From: Deltaproteobacteria bacterium
Lineage (GTDB): Bacteria; Desulfobacterota; Deferrimicrobia; Deferrimicrobiales; Deferrimicrobiaceae
Assembly (NCBI GenBank): GCA_016220005.1
Contig: JACRIV010000113.1
Location: 70,059-117,057, forward strand
Direction: 5' to 3'
DNA length: 46,999 nucleotides
How positions within the stretch are numbered: the stretch's first letter is position 1; the number at the start of each line of letters is the position of its first letter. The notes under the pieces were generated by a model. The model saw only the letters and a list, made by a program, of their open reading frames with translations, did not search any database and was not told the DNA's origin. Shown here one piece after another: positions 17,696 to 26,593 of this stretch. Made by a program: the position numbers and the translations under genes.

Positions 17696-19332
17696 GCGAG
17701 GACCTGCCCCCGGGAGATCGTGTACGCCGCCCCGATGAAGTCGCGGAACAGGGGGTGGGGAGCCATCGGCCGCGACTGGAACTCGGGATGGAACTGGACG
17801 CCGAGGAACCAGGGATGGTCCTGGATCTCGACGATCTCGACCAGGCGGCCGTCCGGCGAAAGGCCGGTGATCCGCAGCCCCTTGCCCGAGAGGAGATCCC
17901 GGTATTCGTTGTTGAACTCGTACCGGTGCCGGTGCCGCTCCGAAACCTCCGCGGCTCCGTACGCCTTGCGGGCGAGCGACTTTTCGGAAAGGCGGCACAG
18001 GTAGGCGCCGAGCCGCATCGTCGCGCCCTTCTCCACCACCCCGCGCTGGTCCGGCATGAGGTCGATGACGGCGCATTCGCTCCCGGCGTCGAGCTCCCGG
18101 CTGCTGGCCGACGCAAGGCCGCACACGTTCCGGGCGAACTCCACCACGGCCACCTGCATCCCCAGGCAGATGCCGAAATAGGGGATGCGGTTTTCCCGGG
18201 CGTACTTCACGGCGGCGATCTTCCCCTCGACCCCGCGCGAACCGAACCCCCCGGGGACCAGGATCCCGTCGGCGCCCTTCAGGAGCGCCTCGGCTCCCTG
18301 CCGCTCGACCTCCTCGGAGTCCACGTAGCGGTGCAGGACCCGGACCGAGTGGGCGATCCCGCCGTGGGTCAGCGCCTCGTTAAGGCTCTTGTAGGACTCG
18401 CGGAGGTTGACGTATTTCCCCACGATGGCGATCGTGACCTCCCCAACGGGGTTCTTCCACTTCTCCACGACCTTTGCCCAGGCGTCGAGCCTCGGCTCCC
18501 CCGCCCAGATGTTCAGGAGCTCCATGATCTTGTCGTCGAGCCCTTCCTGGTGGAAGACCAGGGGCAGCTCGTAGATCTGCTCCACGTCCCGGGCGGTGAT
18601 GACCGCGTCCTCGGTTACGTTGCAGAACAGGGCGATCTTCCCCTTGATGTCCTTGGGCAGCGGCCGGTCGCAGCGGCACAAAAGGACGTCGGGCTGGATG
18701 CCTATTTCGCGCAGCTCCTTCACGCTGTGCTGGGTGGGCTTCGTCTTCAGCTCCCCCGCCGTCCCGATGTAAGGGACGAGCGTCACGTGGACGTAGAGGA
18801 CGTTCTCCTTCCCGCGGTCGGTCCGGATCTGGCGGATCGCCTCCAGGAACGGAAGGCTCTCGATGTCGCCCACCGTGCCGCCGACCTCCACGATGGCAAG
18901 GTCATACCCCTGCGCCGCGGAAAAGATGACTCGCTTGATCTCATCGGTGATGTGGGGGATGACCTGCACCGTCCCGCCGAGGTAGTCGCCCCGCCGCTCC
19001 TTCGTGATCACCGAGTGGTAGATCTTGCCCGTGGTGCAGTTGTTCTTCTTCGCCATCCGGGAGGATACAAACCGCTCGTAGTGCCCCAGGTCCAGGTCGG
19101 TCTCGGCGCCGTCGTCGGTCACGAAGACCTCGCCGTGCTGGAACGGGTTCATGGTTCCGGGGTCGACATTGATGTAGGGATCGAGCTTAAGCATCGTGAT
19201 CTTCAGGCCCCGGGCTTCCAGGAGCGCGCCGATCGATGCGGCCGCGAGCCCCTTGCCGAGCGAGGAGACGACCCCGCCGGTCACGAAGATGAACTTCGGC
19301 TTTATGGTCTTTATCGTTCTTTCGGCCCGCAT
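17692..19332 (-). CDS. pyrG: CTP synthase
   Basis: Converts UTP to CTP using glutamine and ATP; CTP is the nucleotide donor for the adjacent kdsB. The 546-residue length is standard. The N-terminal synthetase domain has [15 protein letters not shown] and [14 protein letters not shown]. The C-terminal class I glutaminase domain has the nucleophile cysteine in YFGICLGMQ and the His-Glu pair in VQFHPE. The start ATG 19332 overlaps the end of kdsB by 22 bases. Both domains are intact. Confidence 0.97.
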   Translation of the reverse strand: MRAERTIKTIKPKFIFVTGGVVSSLGKGLAAASIGALLEARGLKITMLKLDPYINVDPGTMNPFQHGEVFVTDDGAETDLDLGHYERFVSSRMAKKNNCTTGKIYHSVITKERRGDYLGGTVQVIPHITDEIKRVIFSAAQGYDLAIVEVGGTVGDIESLPFLEAIRQIRTDRGKENVLYVHVTLVPYIGTAGELKTKPTQHSVKELREIGIQPDVLLCRCDRPLPKDIKGKIALFCNVTEDAVITARDVEQIYELPLVFHQEGLDDKIMELLNIWAGEPRLDAWAKVVEKWKNPVGEVTIAIVGKYVNLRESYKSLNEALTHGGIAHSVRVLHRYVDSEEVERQGAEALLKGADGILVPGGFGSRGVEGKIAAVKYARENRIPYFGICLGMQVAVVEFARNVCGLASASSRELDAGSECAVIDLMPDQRGVVEKGATMRLGAYLCRLSEKSLARKAYGAAEVSERHRHRYEFNNEYRDLLSGKGLRITGLSPDGRLVEIVEIQDHPWFLGVQFHPEFQSRPMAPHPLFRDFIGAAYTISRGQVLA

Positions 19333-20060
19333 AGCTTCTCCTTGACCGCCCGGAGGTCCTCGGGAGTGTCGACCCCGTCGGAGTCGTATTGCACATCCAC
19401 GACGCGGATCCTGTAGCCGTTCTGCAGCACCCGGAGCTGCTCCAGCCGTTCCGCCTCCTCCAGGGAGGACGGAGCCAGGGCGGAAACGGTGAACAGGAAG
19501 TCCTTCCGGTACCCGTAGATCCCCAGGTGCTTGCGGTACCTGCCGGATCCGGTGTCCCGGAAATGGGGGATGGGGGACCGGGAAAAGTAGAGCGCGTCCC
19601 CGCGGTCGTCGGTGACCACCTTCACCACGGAGGGGCGGACGAACTCTTCCGGGTCGTCCCGGGGAAGGGCGGCGGTCGTCATCCGGACCGCCGGATCGCG
19701 GAGCAGGGGCTCCGCGACCGCGTCTATGACCGAGGGGTGCATCATCGGCTCATCGCCCTGCAGGTTGACAATGACCTCCTCGGAGAGGTCCCGGGCGGTC
19801 TCGGCCACCCGGTCGGTCCCCGAGGCGCAGGCAGGCGACGTCATCCTCGCCTCCCCCCCGAAACCGCGGACCGCCTCCACGATGCGCAGGTCGTCGGTCG
19901 CCACGACCACACGGGAGGCAAGCCGCGATTTCATTGCCTTTTCCCAAACATACCATATCATCGGACGACCGTCTATTTGGGCCAGGGGCTTCCCCGGCAG
20001 CCGGGTCGACGCGTAGCGGGCGGGGATCACCACCGCCACTCCCGAGGGCCTGCCGCTCAT
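19311..20060 (-). CDS. kdsB: 3-deoxy-manno-octulosonate cytidylyltransferase
   Basis: Activates Kdo with CTP to CMP-Kdo, the donor for lipid A glycosylation. The 249-residue protein has the nucleotidyl-transfer start [29 protein letters not shown] and [12 protein letters not shown], all characteristic of KdsB. ATG 20060 overlaps the argC stop (ATGA), and its own 3' end overlaps pyrG by 22 bases. The open frame extends beyond 20060 only as a shadow of argC. Confidence 0.95.
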   Translation of the reverse strand: MSGRPSGVAVVIPARYASTRLPGKPLAQIDGRPMIWYVWEKAMKSRLASRVVVATDDLRIVEAVRGFGGEARMTSPACASGTDRVAETARDLSEEVIVNLQGDEPMMHPSVIDAVAEPLLRDPAVRMTTAALPRDDPEEFVRPSVVKVVTDDRGDALYFSRSPIPHFRDTGSGRYRKHLGIYGYRKDFLFTVSALAPSSLEEAERLEQLRVLQNGYRIRVVDVQYDSDGVDTPEDLRAVKEKLCGPKER

Positions 20061-21097
20061 GGGAAGAGCGGGGCTGCGCGGAGTCCGTCCTCCTCCGGGA
20101 ACCCCATCATCAGGTTGAAACACTGGACGGCCGCGCCGGAGGCCCCTTTCACAAGGTTGTCGATGGCGGAGACGACGATCGCCCGGCGGGTCCTCCCGTC
20201 GGCCCGGAAAGCGATGTCGCAGAAATTGCTGCCCGCCACGTCCTTGGTGGACGGAAGGACCCCGGACGGGCACAGCCGTACGAAGGGCTCTCTCGCGTAA
20301 TGTTTCCGGTAGGCGGCCGCCACCGCCTCCTCGGAGACCTTCGGCCTCAGGGTGGCGTAGCAGGTGGCGAGGATCCCGCGGACCATCGGGATCAGGTGGG
20401 GGACGAAGGTGATCGAGACCTTCTCCCCCGCGGCGAGCGAGAGCTCCTGGTCCATCTCGGGGTTGTGGCGGTGCCTCGGCAGGCCGTACGGCCGGACCCC
20501 CTCCTCGACCTCGGGGTAATGGAAGCCGAGCGACGGGCTCCTGCCCCCGCCCGACACCCCCGTCTTGCAATCGGCCACGATCCCCTTCCGGTCGATGAGC
20601 CCCTCCTTGAGCAGGGGGTACAGGCCGAGGATGACCGACGTGGGGAAGCAGCCGGGAACGGCCGCGAGCTTCGTCCTGCGGAGCGGCTGCCGGTATATCT
20701 CGGGCAGGCCGTATACCGCCTTGGAAGCGGCGGCCGGGCTCTTGTGCCGGACGCCGTAGACCGACTCGTAGAGGGGGATGCTGCGGAAACGGAAGTCCGC
20801 CGAGAGGTCGATGACGGGGATCCCCCTCGCAAGGAACGCCTCGGCCACCGGGGCCGAAACCGTATGCGGCAGCGCGAGGAAGGCCGCGTCGACGTCCGCG
20901 GAGAGCATCTTCTCCATCTTGCCGAAGGCGACGCCCGGGAGCCTCCCCCGGAAGGGAGAGAAAGCCTGGTCGACCGGCTGCTCGGAGTACTGCTCGGAGG
21001 TCAGCGCCGAGATCTTCGCGCGGGGATGGGACAAAAGGAGCCGGATGAGCTCGAAGCCCGTGTACCCCGTCGCGCCGAATATGGCAACCCTCTTCAT
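20057..21097 (-). CDS. argC: N-acetyl-gamma-glutamyl-phosphate reductase
   Basis: NADPH-dependent reduction of N-acetylglutamyl phosphate in arginine synthesis. The 346-residue protein starts MKRVAIFGATGYTGFELIRL (dinucleotide-binding GxxGxxG) and has the catalytic Cys150 in AAVPGCFPTS. The later VPHLIPMVRG segment fits type 1 ArgC. It is the first gene of the argC-kdsB-pyrG-kdsA-kdsD-kdsC string. Other arg genes are not in the window, so it is isolated from its pathway. A perfect TATAAT lies about 35 bases before the start. Confidence 0.95.
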   Translation of the reverse strand: MKRVAIFGATGYTGFELIRLLLSHPRAKISALTSEQYSEQPVDQAFSPFRGRLPGVAFGKMEKMLSADVDAAFLALPHTVSAPVAEAFLARGIPVIDLSADFRFRSIPLYESVYGVRHKSPAAASKAVYGLPEIYRQPLRRTKLAAVPGCFPTSVILGLYPLLKEGLIDRKGIVADCKTGVSGGGRSPSLGFHYPEVEEGVRPYGLPRHRHNPEMDQELSLAAGEKVSITFVPHLIPMVRGILATCYATLRPKVSEEAVAAAYRKHYAREPFVRLCPSGVLPSTKDVAGSNFCDIAFRADGRTRRAIVVSAIDNLVKGASGAAVQCFNLMMGFPEEDGLRAAPLFP

Positions 21098-21129
21098 GTT
21101 TCTCTCCTTGAGGGGAGCGTTCTCAAGTG

Positions 21130-21135
21130 ATTATA
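21130..21135 (-). promoter_or_regulatory. -10 box TATAAT upstream of argC
   Basis: A consensus TATAAT on the minus strand lies about 32 bases before the argC ATG. There is no good -35 at 16-18 bases upstream, so the promoter would depend on the strong -10 or an activator. It would drive the argC-kds-pyrG operon. Confidence 0.4.
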
Positions 21136-21228
21136 CCTTCCGCCGCACCGATCGCCGATGCCGGAAGTCGCAACGTCGCAAGGGGTCCCTGCCCATCAAA
21201 ATAAGGGACGTTCCAAAAACTTTTTATA

Positions 21229-21409
21229 TGGGGACGTTCTTCAACTTTACTTTTAAGCCCGGGGACGAAAACTTTTCATGCGGCATGGGGACGTTCTTCA
21301 ACTTTCGGAGGTGTTCTTTTGCGGAAAGTTGAAGAACGTCCCCAGCATGAAAAGTTTTCGTCCCCGGGCTTTCCGACGTCCAAAAAAGTAAAGTTGAAGA
21401 ACGTCCCCA
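21229..21409. repeat. Giant imperfect inverted repeat of GGGGACG units (REP/RAYT-like)
   Basis: Two arms of about 80-90 bases face each other around a short centre (about 21306-21323). Each arm carries TGGGGACGTTCTTCAACTTT at the outside, then GCCCGGGGACGAAAACTTTT, then TGGGGACGTTCTTCAACTTT again near the centre. The arms differ mainly by a short insertion in the right arm. The lower-GC units stand out against the genome. The gene-free stretch 21098-21525 otherwise holds the argC -10 box, a small GGGACGTTCC unit near 21204, a CATGGCG/CGCCATG hairpin (21423-21441) and the rpsI terminator. There is no transposase here. Confidence 0.8.
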
Positions 21410-21455
21410 GACTGCATCCAGTCATGGCGCTGCGCGCCATGCCTGGCGCACCAAC

Positions 21456-21488
21456 GAAAAGGGGAAGGCAAAAGCGGCCTTCCCCTCC
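21456..21488 (-). terminator. Intrinsic terminator after rpsI
   Basis: On the minus strand GGGGAAGGC, a loop of about 7 bases, GCCTTCCCC and then TTTT form a classical stem plus T run just past the rpsI stop. It should end the rplM-rpsI transcript before argC. Confidence 0.75.
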
Positions 21489-21525
21489 GGGAATCGTTGG
21501 ACCAGGCGGGTTGCGCCCCGGGTCC

Positions 21526-21918
21526 TTACCGCTTGGAGAACTGGAACCGTTTCCGCGCCCCCGGGCGGCCGTATTTTTTCCGTTCCTTGATCCGTGCGTC
21601 CCGCGTCAGGAACCCCGCGCGCTTGAGCACCGTGCGCAGATCGGGGTTGTCCGCCTGCAGCGCCTTGGCGATGCCGTACTTCACCGACTCGGCCTGGGCC
21701 GCGGGCCCCCCGCCGCTGACGTTCACCTCCACGTCGATCGCCTGCCGCTTGCCCGTGAGGACCAGCGGCTGGACCGCGACCGCGCGGAGCGCGAGGACGG
21801 GGAAGTAGTTCTCGAACTCCCTCCCGTTGACGCTGATGCGGCCGCTGCCCGACTTCAGGTAGACGCGGGCGATGGCCGTCTTCCGTTTTCCCGTTGCGTA
21901 GAGCTTCGTCTGGGCCAT
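21526..21918 (-). CDS. rpsI: 30S ribosomal protein S9 (uS9)
   Basis: Small-subunit protein whose C-terminal tail reaches the P-site tRNA. The 130-residue product starts MAQTKLYATGKRKTAIARVY and ends RKRFQFSKR, with the conserved tail Lys-Arg. It has the normal length. It follows rplM after a short gap, the universal bacterial order, and is followed by a terminator. The upstream frame extension past 21918 overlaps rplM and is not used. Confidence 0.97.
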   Translation of the reverse strand: MAQTKLYATGKRKTAIARVYLKSGSGRISVNGREFENYFPVLALRAVAVQPLVLTGKRQAIDVEVNVSGGGPAAQAESVKYGIAKALQADNPDLRTVLKRAGFLTRDARIKERKKYGRPGARKRFQFSKR

Positions 21919-21935
21919 GTCGCTTGGATCCCCTC

Positions 21936-22373
21936 CTATTCGTTGACGGCCAGGGCCTTGGGCTGCTGGGCCTGATGGGGATGGTCGGGCCCGGCGTAAA
22001 CCTTGAGCTTGGTGAAGAGCCGGTCGCCCAGCCGCGACTTGGGCAGCATCCCCTTGACCGCCCACTCGATCAGCCGTTCGGGGTGCTGCTTCAGCACCTT
22101 TTCGGGAGTGGTGGACTTCAGCCCCCCCATGTAGCCGGTGTGGCGGTAGTAAACCTTCTCCGTCATCTTCCGGCCGGTCAGCTTCACCTTGTCGGCGTTG
22201 ACCACGATGACGAAATCACCGACGTCGGCGTTGGGGGTGAAGGTCGGCTTGTGCTTGCCCCGCAGGACCTCGGCCACCTTCGTGGCGAGCCGCCCAAGGA
22301 CTTTGTCCTTGGCGTCCACCACGTGCCAGACCTGGTTCGCTTCGTCTCGCGTGAAATACTCCGTCTTCTTCAT
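21936..22373 (-). CDS. rplM: 50S ribosomal protein L13 (uL13)
   Basis: Early-assembly large-subunit protein of 145 residues. It has [30 protein letters not shown] near the N-terminus and [12 protein letters not shown] in the middle, both diagnostic. I use ATG 22373, nine bases after AGG; a GTG at 22379 would add two residues. It is the first gene of the rplM-rpsI operon, with a good sigma-70-type promoter at 22408-22437. Confidence 0.97.
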   Translation of the reverse strand: MKKTEYFTRDEANQVWHVVDAKDKVLGRLATKVAEVLRGKHKPTFTPNADVGDFVIVVNADKVKLTGRKMTEKVYYRHTGYMGGLKSTTPEKVLKQHPERLIEWAVKGMLPKSRLGDRLFTKLKVYAGPDHPHQAQQPKALAVNE

Positions 22374-22407
22374 CGGCACAAACCTTTCCCCTGGAAATCA
22401 AAGGGTG

Positions 22408-22437
22408 TATTTAATCCCACGCGGCGCCAATCGTCAA
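22408..22437 (-). promoter_or_regulatory. Sigma-70-type promoter of rplM-rpsI
   Basis: On the minus strand: -35 TTGACG (22432-22437), an 18-base spacer, and -10 TAAATA (22408-22413), about 35 bases before the rplM start. The same -10 and spacer length occur before rpsB (46642-46671). Confidence 0.65.
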
Positions 22438-22474
22438 GGGGAAATTGTCCTGCCCGGGGGCCGGGCGGAAGTTT

Positions 22475-22672
22475 TCACCGCGTCCGGGAAGTGAAGAAGT
22501 CCTCCCCCTCCCATGCCAGGCTGTCGACGCGCATCTCCAAGAGGATGTCGAAATTCCCGTCGAATTCGAACACGACGACGTATCGGTCGTCCGCATCCAG
22601 AAACCGTATCCAGTATCGGTCCTCCCCGATGACGCCGGCATCGATCGTCCAGACCTCCGGGACATCCATCAT
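22475..22672 (-). CDS. Small hypothetical protein
   Basis: I do not recognise this 65-residue protein. It starts MMDVPEVWTIDAGV and alternates acidic, aromatic and hydrophobic residues (EDRYWIRFLDADDRYVV, VFEFDGNFDILLEMRVDS), which suggests a small beta-rich fold. ATG 22672 is the first good start, with AAGGAGG about 14 bases upstream, a little far. The open frame runs higher but there overlaps a truncated exchanger fragment. The promoter of rplM lies just past its end. A weak GC hairpin (GCCCGG/CCGGGC, 22452-22466) follows it. The codon pattern looks coding; function unknown. Confidence 0.5.
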   Translation of the reverse strand: MMDVPEVWTIDAGVIGEDRYWIRFLDADDRYVVVFEFDGNFDILLEMRVDSLAWEGEDFFTSRTR

Positions 22673-22692
22673 CCATTTCGCGAGGACCTCCT

Positions 22693-22809
22693 TCAGCCGA
22701 TGCTTCCTGCCCCGGTCTTCTCCGCGATGACCTCTCCGTGCCGGGAGAGCCGGGTCCCGGACGCGACGATGGCCGCGGCGCACGCGGCGAACGCGATCCA
22801 TGCGGTCAC
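22693..22809 (-). pseudogene. Truncated N-terminus of a sodium/calcium exchanger-family protein
   Basis: A GTG at 22809 overlapping the antiporter stop (GTGA) opens 38 residues, TAWIAFAACAAAIVASG then TRLSRHGEVIAEKTGAGS, and then a stop. This looks like the first helix of CaxA/YrbG-type Na+/Ca2+ exchangers, whose first helix is followed by a GTRLSRxGxxIAEKTG pattern and then a long membrane domain. Here that domain is missing. It may be a deletion remnant, with the 65-aa unknown protein joined downstream. A genuine 38-residue membrane peptide is the alternative. Confidence 0.45.
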
Positions 22810-24128
22810 GACGGGTCCCCCGTCGTCGATCCGTTCGCCGCCGCCCGGGGCCGCATGGCCCGCTTGAGCAGAGGAGGCGTCACGAGGGTCGTGACGAAGA
22901 CCATCATCACGACGGCGGAATACGTCGCGGCATCGACGACCGGCTCCCCGCGGAGGACGAGGGTCATCCCGATCCCGGCGAAGATGAGCCCCACCTCCCC
23001 CCTGGGGATCATCCCGATTCCGACGGCCCACCGGTTGAGCCCCCTCCCGACGACCCCCAGGGAGCAGATCTGCTTTCCCACGACGGCGGCCACGGTCAGG
23101 GCAAGGGCGAGCAGGAGCGCATCCGCCGAGGCGAAGGCGCGCAGGTCCACCTTGGCGCCCATGGCGACGAAGAAGACGGGGACAAGGAACTCGGCAAGCC
23201 GGGTCAGGCCTTCTTCCAGGGAGTGGATCCTGTCGTCGCCGAATTGCTGGAAGTGGACCGGTTCGAGGATCAGCCCCGCCGCGAACGCCCCCACGATGGG
23301 AGCGAGCCCGGCCAGTCCCGCGAGGTAGGCCAAGAGGAAGCAGAAGGCGAGGGAGACCCCGAGCAGGACGCCGGGGCCCCGTAGCCTTGCCGCCTGGCGG
23401 AAGAGCCTCGGGGTGAGGAAGGTCCCGAGGAGCAGCGAGCCCGCAAGAAATCCGACGGCCTTGAGGACGACCATGACCGTGGACATCCAGTCCGCCTGCC
23501 CGCCGGCGTCCGCGGCGAGGATGATCCCGGAGACGGAGGCCAGGACGATCAGCCCGAGGACGTCGTCGATCACGGCGGCGCCCAGGATGATCCGCGCCTC
23601 CTTCTCGCGGGACTTCCCGATGTCCTGAAGGACCCGGGCCGTGATCCCGACGCTGGTCGCACAGAGGGTGGCGCCCAGGAAGGCATGGACATACGCGGAT
23701 TCCCCCGGCAGGAGCCAGGCGCCGACGAGCCAGCCGAGGCCGAACGGGGCGATCACGCCCAGGACCGCCACGAGCAGCGACGAAAACCCGACCTTCATGA
23801 TGTCGCGGACCGTCGATTCGAGCCCCACCTGGAAGAGGAGAATGACTACTCCGATCCGGGCGAAGATGTCCACGAAGGAGTCCGCGGCAAGCCCCCCCGC
23901 CGCGGGAATCCCTATGAGGCCGAGGTTTCCCAGGAGGATCCCGGCGCAGAGTTCTCCCAGGACCGGGGGCTGCCCGAGGAGGACGGAGACGTGCCCCATC
24001 AGTTTCGCGGTGAGGAGGATCAACACGAGAAAGAGTAGAAGCGGAAGGGAGGGGTCCTCCCCCGCGGCAAGCGCCGCGGAAGGGAAAAGGATCGACAGCG
24101 CGAGCGCGAGGGGAAGCAGGCGTGTCAT
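22806..24128 (-). CDS. CPA2-family cation:proton antiporter
   Basis: Inner-membrane exchanger of monovalent cations for protons. The 440-residue protein starts with a signal-like segment (MTRLLPLALALSILFPSA then ALA) followed by about 12 hydrophobic helices. Family marks are GQPPVLGELCAGILLGN in the first helices, FARIGVVILLFQVGLE, and the ion-binding aspartate pair in GAAVIDDVLGLIVL. There is no TrkA-N/RCK regulatory domain at the C-terminus, unlike KefB/KefC. ATG 24128 is chosen because the upstream part is Arg-rich and lacks hydrophobic character. Specific cation (Na+ or K+) cannot be told. Confidence 0.88.
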   Translation of the reverse strand: MTRLLPLALALSILFPSAALAAGEDPSLPLLLFLVLILLTAKLMGHVSVLLGQPPVLGELCAGILLGNLGLIGIPAAGGLAADSFVDIFARIGVVILLFQVGLESTVRDIMKVGFSSLLVAVLGVIAPFGLGWLVGAWLLPGESAYVHAFLGATLCATSVGITARVLQDIGKSREKEARIILGAAVIDDVLGLIVLASVSGIILAADAGGQADWMSTVMVVLKAVGFLAGSLLLGTFLTPRLFRQAARLRGPGVLLGVSLAFCFLLAYLAGLAGLAPIVGAFAAGLILEPVHFQQFGDDRIHSLEEGLTRLAEFLVPVFFVAMGAKVDLRAFASADALLLALALTVAAVVGKQICSLGVVGRGLNRWAVGIGMIPRGEVGLIFAGIGMTLVLRGEPVVDAATYSAVVMMVFVTTLVTPPLLKRAMRPRAAANGSTTGDPS

Positions 24129-24166
24129 TCGACTCGAGTTTTCGCCGCCTTGCACCGGGTGATATC

Positions 24167-26416
24167 TCAGCTCACGGTCTCGGGCAGTCGCAGCCGCGCG
24201 AGCTCCGTGATGAGGTTCCCCGCCCACCGATAGACATTGTGTTCCTTGATGGTGGCGCGCATCCGCTTCATTCTCCCGGACCTTTCGGCGGGCTCCATCT
24301 TCAATGAAAAACGGATGGCATCGGCCGTTTTTTCGATGTCATAAGGGTTGATAACGACGGCGTCCTTCAATTCGCGGGAGGCGCCCGTAAACTGGCTCAG
24401 GATCAATACGCCGTCTTCGTCGTTTCGAGCGGCGACATATTCCTTGGCAACCAGGTTCATCCCGTCATGCAGGGAGGTGACCATGCAGATGTCGGATGCC
24501 CTGTAGAAGGGAGCGATGGCCTCGTGGCTGTGATGTGCCTTGAGGAAAACGATCGGTTTCCATTTTTTTGTCTGGAATCGCCAGTTGATTTTTTCGACCG
24601 TCTCTTCGATTTCCGCCATGAGGTCGCGGTATCGCTTCAGATGTGTGCGGCTGGGCGCACCCAGTTCCACGAAAGTAAATTTTCCCATGAATTCAGGGGA
24701 CTTCTCGAAAAATCGCTCGATGGCCCGGAAGCGTTCGGGGATCCCCTTCGTGTAGTCGATGCGGTCCACCCCCACCCCCAGATAGTCCGCCTGAACGCCG
24801 ATCTCCTTTCGTACGTGTTCCTTTGGCGCCTCTTCGCCCGCAGGAGCCATCCTGGTCAAGCTTTCGAGACTGACGCTGATGGGAAAGGGTTTTATCGATG
24901 TCGTATGGCCTCCCCGGGTGACCGAGAACCGCTCCCAGTCGACTTTCGATTCCAGGAATCGATCGACGGTCTCCAGAAAATTGTTGCAGTGAAATTGAAT
25001 ATGAAATCCTATGATGTCGGCTCCGAGCATTCCCAGGAGGATCTCCTGATGCCACGGGCAGATGCCATAGGCTTCGGGGTTCGGCCACGGGATGTGCCAG
25101 AAGAGCGCCACTTTCGCATCGGGACGCTTCTTCTTCACCAGCAAAGGAAGCAGGGCGAGATGATAATCCTGGACAAGGATCAACGGGGATTTCTCACGGG
25201 CGATTTCCTTTAACAAGGCCTCGGCGAACCTCTCGTTCACGGTCCGGTAATGGGACCAGTCGTCCAGGCGAAAAACGGGACGGGTATGGGTAATGTGGCA
25301 GAGCGGCCACAGGCCTTCATTTGAAAAGCCATAGTAATAGCCGTCTTCTTCCTCCTTGGTCAGCCATACCCTTTTCAGGGTGTACGCAGGTTCCTCGGGA
25401 GGCACGCGGATCTTGTCATTGTCGTCTACGGTTTCGCGGTCCGCATCCCCGCTGCCATGCGCCATCCATAGGCCGTCGCAGACCCGCATGACAGGATCCA
25501 ATGCGGTAACCAGACCGCCCGCGGGAATGATGCATCTGACATTTCGACCTTCCTTTGTGTGCACGTAAGGTTCCCTGTTCGAAACGAGAAACAGCTTTTT
25601 CCCTCCGAGTTCCACGCGCATATGCTCTTTAAGGCGGCCGGCCGTCCACAGGGAATCGGCTTGGAGACGCAACTTGGCCTCCTCTTCCGCGTCTGCGCGC
25701 GCCATGGCAAGACTTTTCGCCATGCGGCTCACTTCCGATATCAACGGATCCAGCGCATCTTTTCCGGGGGAAATGAATGGTCTACCCGCCTTCTCTTTCC
25801 CCATGCGCAGGTCTCTGATCCAGGATGCGATTTGGGCTATCGGCCCCGTGACGCTCCAACGCACCACGAGAACGGTTATGGCGACGACCAGCAGCGACAA
25901 TATCAGGAAGCGAAAGAGGTTGTGTTTCCATATATCGGAGAGCCTTACGTCGATGTAGGAAGCATTGTGGAAAAGCGCCAGGACCCCCAGGGTTTTATCT
26001 TCGTGAATCAGAGGCAAAGCGTAGATGTAGGTTTTCTTGCTTCCGATATGGATAAAGTCGCTTGCCGTCTGGTTGTCCGTGATGGAACGGACGACTTGGG
26101 GGATGGGCTGCGAGGCTTGCTCCTTGAGGTCGGCAGTGGATGCCAGCACAGCGCCTTGGCTGTCATAGACGGCGATCCCCTGAAGTCGTTCGCGATTGCC
26201 GAATCGTTCGACGAGGCGGTGGAGTTTTTGGGGGGAATCCGGGTTGATAAGGGGTATCACCGATTCCCGTAGACTTTCGGCCAGGATGGCAACCCGTCGT
26301 TCCAGCTCGGACGCAAGGCGGATCCTTTCCTCCCTGACCTGGTAGAAGGAGGATCCGATTGCGACCAGGGCAACCACGAAAGTCAGAGATACGATGAGAC
26401 GGATCGTGATCTTCAT
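24167..26416 (-). CDS. Membrane-anchored HAMP-domain trehalose-6-phosphate synthase (GT20)
   Basis: Predicted to make trehalose-6-phosphate from a nucleotide-glucose and glucose-6-phosphate. The 749-residue protein is a fusion: a membrane helix at about 6-24, an extracytoplasmic sensor-like region (about 25-165), a second helix (about 167-187), a HAMP linker (about 187-240), then a full GT20 domain (about 274-745). In GT20, SNREPY (279-284), WHIPWPNPE (440-448), VDRIDYTKG (550-558, with Arg552 and Lys557 matching OtsA Arg262/Lys267) and HDGMNLVAKE (650-659) are intact. The DNA is visibly less GC-rich than its neighbours, suggesting later acquisition. No trehalose-6-phosphate phosphatase gene is adjacent. 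The 177-base gap upstream (26417-26593) shows no clear promoter. Confidence 0.88.
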   Translation of the reverse strand: MKITIRLIVSLTFVVALVAIGSSFYQVREERIRLASELERRVAILAESLRESVIPLINPDSPQKLHRLVERFGNRERLQGIAVYDSQGAVLASTADLKEQASQPIPQVVRSITDNQTASDFIHIGSKKTYIYALPLIHEDKTLGVLALFHNASYIDVRLSDIWKHNLFRFLILSLLVVAITVLVVRWSVTGPIAQIASWIRDLRMGKEKAGRPFISPGKDALDPLISEVSRMAKSLAMARADAEEEAKLRLQADSLWTAGRLKEHMRVELGGKKLFLVSNREPYVHTKEGRNVRCIIPAGGLVTALDPVMRVCDGLWMAHGSGDADRETVDDNDKIRVPPEEPAYTLKRVWLTKEEEDGYYYGFSNEGLWPLCHITHTRPVFRLDDWSHYRTVNERFAEALLKEIAREKSPLILVQDYHLALLPLLVKKKRPDAKVALFWHIPWPNPEAYGICPWHQEILLGMLGADIIGFHIQFHCNNFLETVDRFLESKVDWERFSVTRGGHTTSIKPFPISVSLESLTRMAPAGEEAPKEHVRKEIGVQADYLGVGVDRIDYTKGIPERFRAIERFFEKSPEFMGKFTFVELGAPSRTHLKRYRDLMAEIEETVEKINWRFQTKKWKPIVFLKAHHSHEAIAPFYRASDICMVTSLHDGMNLVAKEYVAARNDEDGVLILSQFTGASRELKDAVVINPYDIEKTADAIRFSLKMEPAERSGRMKRMRATIKEHNVYRWAGNLITELARLRLPETVS

Positions 26417-26593
26417 ACGGATCCCTCGGCGGCATCTCCAATACGTTTCATCTTACTCCGCCTTTTTCCCGCATGACACCCCAGCGGTAGCTCCAAGGTT
26501 GCTGCCGGACTCTTTCGACGGCGCGCCGGTCAACAAGTCGTTCGGCGTTCGGAAGCTCTGCCGCCTCCTGGCCCGCGCGGCAAGGGCGCTGGG

